Assembly: GCA_040904785.1 (NCBI GenBank)
Contig: JBBDSV010000087.1
Span: 1 to 18,588, forward strand
Direction of reading: 5' to 3'
Length of the DNA: 18,588 nt
Source: JBBDSV01 sp040904785
Lineage (GTDB): Bacteria; Actinomycetota; Nitriliruptoria; Nitriliruptorales; Nitriliruptoraceae
Below the pieces are notes generated by a model that saw only the letters and a list, made by a program, of their open reading frames with translations, was not told where the DNA came from and searched no databases. Positions 14,443-18,588 of this stretch are shown one piece after another; position 1 is the first letter of the stretch, and every line of letters starts with the position of its first letter. The translations under genes and the position numbers were made by a program.

Positions 14443-15716
14443 TCGTCGCAACCGGTCCGGACGCGCGGCAGATCGTCGCGTCGATCGGCGCGGGCGAGAC
14501 AACTGCCGAGGCGGTCACGACCACCTGCCTCGAACGCATCGTCGCCGACGAGTCGGCGCTGCGGGCGTGGGCGCACGTGGACCCGGAGCGCGCTCTGTTC
14601 GAGGCACGTGACCGGGATGCGGCGAGCGCGCGCGGCCCGCTGCACGGCGTCCCGGTCGGCGTCAAGGACATCATCGACACCGGCGATCAGCCGACGGCGT
14701 ACGGTTCACCGATCTATGCCAACCATCGACCCGACGTGGACGCTGCCGTGGTGCAGCGGTTGCGTGCTGCAGGCGCGGTGATCCTCGGCAAGACGGTGAC
14801 GACCGAATTTGCGCTGTTCACGCCCGGGCCGACGGTCAACCCCTATGACGATCAGCGCACACCCGGGGGATCTTCGTCCGGATCAGCCGCGGCCGTCGCT
14901 GCCGGGATGGTGCCGCTCGCGCTGGGGACCCAGACTGCCGGGTCGGTGATCCGGCCGGCGTCGTTCTGCGGCGTCTTCGGCATCAAGCCCACGTTCGGTC
15001 GCGTGCCGACCGCCGGCGTCAAGGCCTGTGCGCCGTCACTGGACACGGTGGGTGCGTTCGCGCGCACGGCCGACGATCTGGCGCTCGTCACCGATGTCCT
15101 GCTCGGGCCGGATCCCGCCGCGGGTGCGGTGGACACCGCGTCAGATCCACGGGTGGGCTGGTGCCCTGGCCCGCACTGGGACGCAATCGCGCCCGAGATC
15201 CAGCAGCGGCTCCTCGACGGTGTGGCGACGCTGAGGCGCGCACTGGACGTGCACGAAACGGCGTTGCCTGGCGAGTTTGCTGGACTCACCGACGCGCAGG
15301 TGACGATCATGGCGCACGAGGTCGACATCGCCTTGACGGTCGAGCAGCGTGAGCATGCGGCCCGACTGTCGTCGGCGCTCGTCGACTATCTCATCGACGC
15401 TCGTGATGCCGCCGACGGATACGAAGCGGCGGTCCGCCTCGCGGAGCAGTGTCGCAGTCGCATCGACGAGGCGTTCGGGGACGCCGACGTGCTGCTCACG
15501 CCCAGTGTGCTCGGCGAAGCCCCGTTGAAGCAGTCGACCGGCGACCCGTTGCTGTGCCGCATGTGGACGTTGCTCGGGGTTCCGGCGGTCGCGATACCGG
15601 GGCTGACCGGTCCGCACGGACTGCCACTCGGCATCCAGGTCGTCGCACGCCCGGGCGCCGACCGCCGGGCGATCGAGGCCGCCGGACGCATCGCGGCGGC
15701 GATCTCGGGGGAGTAG
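14439..15716 (+). CDS. Amidase-signature amidohydrolase, candidate malonamidase
   Basis: A 425-aa amidase-signature enzyme. Seen: K76 in GVPVGVKDIIDT, cis-Ser S145 in TPGGSSSGSAA, nucleophile S169 in GTQTAGSVIRPAS. The spacings Lys to cis-Ser 69 and cis-Ser to Ser 24 equal those of malonamidase E2 (K62-S131-S155 as I recall), and R172 sits three residues after the nucleophile, where malonamidase E2 has the Arg that holds the substrate carboxylate. Most amidases of the superfamily instead read G-S-I-R with the Arg at +2. Length is also close to that enzyme (about 412). Proposed reaction: malonamate to malonate plus ammonia; direct hydrolysis of ureidomalonate (ureidomalonase) is the main alternative. 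It is cytoplasmic, translationally coupled to coxG through GTGA, and starts with GTG. Confidence 0.9.
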   Translation: MIVATGPDARQIVASIGAGETTAEAVTTTCLERIVADESALRAWAHVDPERALFEARDRDAASARGPLHGVPVGVKDIIDTGDQPTAYGSPIYANHRPDVDAAVVQRLRAAGAVILGKTVTTEFALFTPGPTVNPYDDQRTPGGSSSGSAAAVAAGMVPLALGTQTAGSVIRPASFCGVFGIKPTFGRVPTAGVKACAPSLDTVGAFARTADDLALVTDVLLGPDPAAGAVDTASDPRVGWCPGPHWDAIAPEIQQRLLDGVATLRRALDVHETALPGEFAGLTDAQVTIMAHEVDIALTVEQREHAARLSSALVDYLIDARDAADGYEAAVRLAEQCRSRIDEAFGDADVLLTPSVLGEAPLKQSTGDPLLCRMWTLLGVPAVAIPGLTGPHGLPLGIQVVARPGADRRAIEAAGRIAAAISGE

Positions 15717-15720
15717 TGCA

Positions 15721-17835
15721 ATGCGGCATTTGCGGATTGGCATCGACACCGGCGGCACGTTCACTGACGTCGTCGCCTTCGACGAATCGACGGGAGCGCT
15801 GACCACGACGAAGACGCCGTCGACGCCGGACGACCCGGCGCGAGGCTTTCTCGAGGGGGTCGACAAGGTGCTCGGCATGCTGGACGCCGCCGGAGCCAAT
15901 GTTGCCGCGGTGTCCCACGGCACGACGGTGGCGACCAACGCCTTGCTGACTGACGACATCGGGAACGTCGGGTTGATCACCAATGTTGGCTATCGATACA
16001 TCCTCGAGATTGCGCGCCAGTCCGTTCCCGACGGGTACGGCAACAGCTATTTCTGGGTCAAGCCACCGCGCCTCGTCCCCGTCGATCGCATCCGCGAGGT
16101 CGCAGGCCGGCTCGACGTGCGAGGCCAAGAACGCGTCGCGTTCGATGCCGACGGCGCGGTCGCGGCCGCCCGGTGGTTCCGTGACCACGGCATCGACACG
16201 ATCGGGGTGTGTTTCCTCCACAGCTACGTCAACGACGCGCACGAGGTCGCAATGCGCGAGGTGCTCGCGGCCGAGCATCCCCACGCGACGGTGTCGATCT
16301 CGAGCGAGGTGTTGCGCGAATACCGGGAGTACGAGCGGACCGTGACCACTCTGGTTGACGCGGCAGTCAAGCCGCGGGTCACCGCCTACATCCGGGGAAT
16401 TGCCGAGCAACTCCGCGCGGCAACCGATGATGAGAGCGCCTCGGTGCCGTTCTCCATCATGAAATCGAACGGTGGGGTGCTGTCGGACGCCGAAGTCGTC
16501 CATCAACCGATCTCCACCGTCCTGTCGGGTCCGGCCGCCGGAGCACTCGGTGCCGCGATGGTCGCTGCCGAGGCCGGCTACGACCGCATCCTGACCCTGG
16601 ACGGGGGCGGAACATCGACCGACGTCTCCGTCGTGCTCGATGGTGAGCCGACGCTGACCACCGAAGGCACGGTCGGCCGGTTCCCGTCCAAGATTCCGAT
16701 GATCGACGTCGTCACGGTCGGTGCCGGCGGCGGTTCGATTGCCTGGGTCAGCCCCGAAGGAACGCTCAAGGTCGGGCCGCATTCTGCCGGCGCCGACCCG
16801 GGCCCACTGTGCTATCGACGGGGTGGCACCGATGTGACGGTCACCGACGCGCACGTGGTGCTCGGCCGGATTCCCGCGCACCTGCTCGGTGGCGAGATGG
16901 TGCTCGACGTCGATGCGGCCGCCGAGGGGGTCGATGAGCTCGGTGGACGCCTCGGGCTCGATGCGTTCGACACCGCACGTGGAATCCTCGAGATTTCGGC
17001 GTGGAACCAGGCGAACGCCATTCGGCAGATCACCGTCAAGCGCGGACTCGACGTGCGCGACTTCGCCATGGCAGCGTTTGGAGGTTCGGGTCCTCTGCTG
17101 ATCTGTCGCCTCATCGACATCCTCGATCTTCCCGCCGTCGTGGTGCCCCGTGATCCCGGAAACCTGTCGGCATTCGGACTGCTGACGGTCGACGTCAAGA
17201 ACGACTACGTCCAGACCCACGTCATGCGCGGCACCGACCTTGACCTCGACATCCTCGAGCGCACCTACGACGAGCTCACCGAGCGCGCCGACGCTGCGCT
17301 CGCACGGGAAGGCTTCGATCCTGGCGACCGGCAGTTCCTGCGGACGGCTGACCTGCGCTACGACGGGCAGGCATTCGAGGTCCGGGTCGCCGCGCCGCCG
17401 GGGCCCATCGACGACGCGTTCGTCGCCGCCGTCACCGGGGCGTTCCACGACGAGCACGAGCGCCTCTACGGCTACGCCTACCGCGATCGACGCTCGGCGG
17501 GCGGCCACGAACATCCCGTCGAGTGGGTCAACCTCCGGGTCACCGGCGTGGGACCGATCAGGCGACCGCAGCTCGCGCGCCTCGAGTCCGGCGACGGCAG
17601 TCCGAACGCGGCCAAGACCGGGATGCGTGACGTCGCGTTCAACGGCGATCCGGTCGACACACCCCTGTATGCGCGAGGTCGCCTGGCGGCCGGCGACGTC
17701 ATCGACGGACCGGCGATCATCGAGGAGTTCGGCTCGACGGTGCCGCTCCATCCGGGCTTCCGTGCGACCGTTGACGACCTCGCGAATCTCGTCGTCACCC
17801 GCGCCGACGAAGGTCACCGACAGGAGCGACGATGA
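15721..17835 (+). CDS. hyuA: Hydantoinase/oxoprolinase subunit A (HyuA)
   Basis: A 704-aa ATP-binding subunit of the hydantoinase/oxoprolinase family, in the ASKHA fold. These pairs use ATP to open lactam or imide rings (5-oxoproline, N-methylhydantoin) or to carboxylate ketones. Seen: GIDTGGTFTDVVAFD (7-21), SHGTTVATNALL, the second phosphate loop LDGGGTSTDVSV (293-304; the usual D-M-G-G-T has Gly in place of Met), VGAGGGSIAWV, and SAGADPGPLCYRRGG. Length is normal (about 680-720). The ribosome site GGGGAG lies 7 nt upstream and the gene begins 4 nt after the amidase stop. It overlaps hyuB by ATGA. The substrate is unknown; a cyclic ureide would suit the context. Confidence 0.92.
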   Translation: MRHLRIGIDTGGTFTDVVAFDESTGALTTTKTPSTPDDPARGFLEGVDKVLGMLDAAGANVAAVSHGTTVATNALLTDDIGNVGLITNVGYRYILEIARQSVPDGYGNSYFWVKPPRLVPVDRIREVAGRLDVRGQERVAFDADGAVAAARWFRDHGIDTIGVCFLHSYVNDAHEVAMREVLAAEHPHATVSISSEVLREYREYERTVTTLVDAAVKPRVTAYIRGIAEQLRAATDDESASVPFSIMKSNGGVLSDAEVVHQPISTVLSGPAAGALGAAMVAAEAGYDRILTLDGGGTSTDVSVVLDGEPTLTTEGTVGRFPSKIPMIDVVTVGAGGGSIAWVSPEGTLKVGPHSAGADPGPLCYRRGGTDVTVTDAHVVLGRIPAHLLGGEMVLDVDAAAEGVDELGGRLGLDAFDTARGILEISAWNQANAIRQITVKRGLDVRDFAMAAFGGSGPLLICRLIDILDLPAVVVPRDPGNLSAFGLLTVDVKNDYVQTHVMRGTDLDLDILERTYDELTERADAALAREGFDPGDRQFLRTADLRYDGQAFEVRVAAPPGPIDDAFVAAVTGAFHDEHERLYGYAYRDRRSAGGHEHPVEWVNLRVTGVGPIRRPQLARLESGDGSPNAAKTGMRDVAFNGDPVDTPLYARGRLAAGDVIDGPAIIEEFGSTVPLHPGFRATVDDLANLVVTRADEGHRQERR

Positions 17836-18588
17836 CTGCGGTGCCACGACTCACCGATGTCGATCCCGCCACGGTCGACCCGATCGTGCTCGAGATCGTG
17901 CAGGGCACGCTCGCATCGATCGAGAAAGAGGTCGAAGACGCGATCGGCCGCACGTCGCGTTCGCCGATGATCCGCGACGCGCACGACTATCGCGCGGGAA
18001 TCCATGACCGTGCGCTGCGCAAACTGACGGGACGGTCGTATTCGGCGCTCGTCCATCCCGTGGTGCGGGACTTCCCGCTCGACGAGATGCGGCCAGGCGA
18101 CGTGTTCTTCCACAACGACGTCTACCGCTCAGAGGGCGGTATCGGCCATCTTCCCGACCTGTGCGTCACCGTGCCGGTGTTCCACCAGGGCCCCGACGAC
18201 GACGCACCCGCCGTCGTCGCGTTCGTGCAGGCATTCGGACACCACGATGACATCGGTGGGGCGGTTCCCGGGTCGATGCCATCCCATGCGACGAGCGTGT
18301 TCGAAGAAGGCCTGATGGTCCCGCCGATCCGGTTGTGGGACGCCGGCGTGCCCAACCGGGCCGCGCTGACCATCATGACCCGCAACTCCCGCACACCAGA
18401 TGCGCTGGCCGGAGACCTCGACGCCGAATGCTCGGCGTGCCTGATGGGGTCGCGGCGCGTCGCGGAACTGTTCGACCGGTATTCGCGCGAGGTCGTCGAC
18501 GCCTGTTTCGACGCGATCGTCGCCAACAACACCGCGGTGTATCGCCGCGAGATACTGCCCAAGATCCCCGAGGGCACCTACGTCTGGG
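17832..18588 (+). CDS. hyuB: Hydantoinase/oxoprolinase subunit B (HyuB), partial at right edge
   Basis: The first 252 codons of a hydantoinase B/oxoprolinase protein; full-length members are about 520-590 aa, so more than half is missing beyond the window. Seen: DPIVLEIVQGTLASIEKEVEDAIGRT (the usual opening), GDVFFHNDVY then a GGIGHLPDLCVTVPVF stretch, FGHHDDIGGAVPGSMPSHAT, and FEEGLMVPPIRL. The common N-D-P-Y reads NDVY and the loop before HLPD is lengthened (RSEGGIG), which marks a subgroup distinct from classical oxoprolinase. AGGAG at 17822-17826 is the ribosome site; the start overlaps the hyuA stop. It forms the catalytic pair with HyuA. Confidence 0.9.
   Translation, partial: MTAVPRLTDVDPATVDPIVLEIVQGTLASIEKEVEDAIGRTSRSPMIRDAHDYRAGIHDRALRKLTGRSYSALVHPVVRDFPLDEMRPGDVFFHNDVYRSEGGIGHLPDLCVTVPVFHQGPDDDAPAVVAFVQAFGHHDDIGGAVPGSMPSHATSVFEEGLMVPPIRLWDAGVPNRAALTIMTRNSRTPDALAGDLDAECSACLMGSRRVAELFDRYSREVVDACFDAIVANNTAVYRREILPKIPEGTYVW

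Noticed and set aside
15496..17847. Minus-strand open frame of 783 codons antisense to hyuA
   Set aside because: It mirrors the codon periodicity of the GC-rich + strand genes, has an Arg/Asp/His-rich composition without any family motif, and covers clearly recognisable HyuA.

Overview
The window is GC-rich DNA with every supportable gene on the + strand. One gene carries a DUF2510 domain, a module found almost only in Actinomycetota, and the codon use and CoxG/CoxL-type genes fit that phylum (perhaps Acidimicrobiia or a relative; the genus cannot be told from sequence alone). No tRNA, rRNA, CRISPR array or insertion sequence was seen.

Layout: (1) 128-1234, a ring-opening amidohydrolase of the barbiturase/cyanurate hydrolase family, followed by a strong hairpin. 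(2) 1376-2236, a DUF2510 membrane protein that looks unrelated to the catabolic genes. (3) 2454-3902, an NCS2 nucleobase permease, preceded by two 19-bp palindromic repeats at exactly 21-bp period and followed by a perfect 12-bp-stem hairpin. (4) 4135-9695, a tightly coupled operon of carbamate kinase, DUF2877 (AllH-like), FdrA (AllF-like), DUF1116 (AllG-like) and an NmrA-type NAD(P)-binding protein. (5) 9926 to the right edge, a second coupled operon of a three-subunit molybdenum hydroxylase (FAD, 2Fe-2S and Mo subunits), a CoxG-like protein with a C-terminal membrane helix, an amidase-signature enzyme, and the A and B subunits of an ATP-dependent hydantoinase/oxoprolinase. The B subunit runs off the window.

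Interpretation: the genes fit together as an energy-conserving version of oxidative pyrimidine breakdown. The NCS2 permease would import uracil (or thymine). The Mo hydroxylase would oxidise uracil at C6 to barbiturate, and barbiturase would open it to ureidomalonate. Ureidomalonate is the one-carbon homologue of oxalurate, the substrate of the E. coli AllFGH carbamoyltransferase. The AllFGH homologues here could therefore cleave it with phosphate to malonamate plus carbamoyl phosphate, instead of hydrolysing it to malonate plus urea. Carbamate kinase would then make ATP, and the amidase, whose catalytic residues are spaced as in malonamidase E2, would turn malonamate into malonate plus ammonia. 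Family assignments are read from motifs; substrates and the pathway are inference. The roles of HyuAB and the NmrA protein are open.
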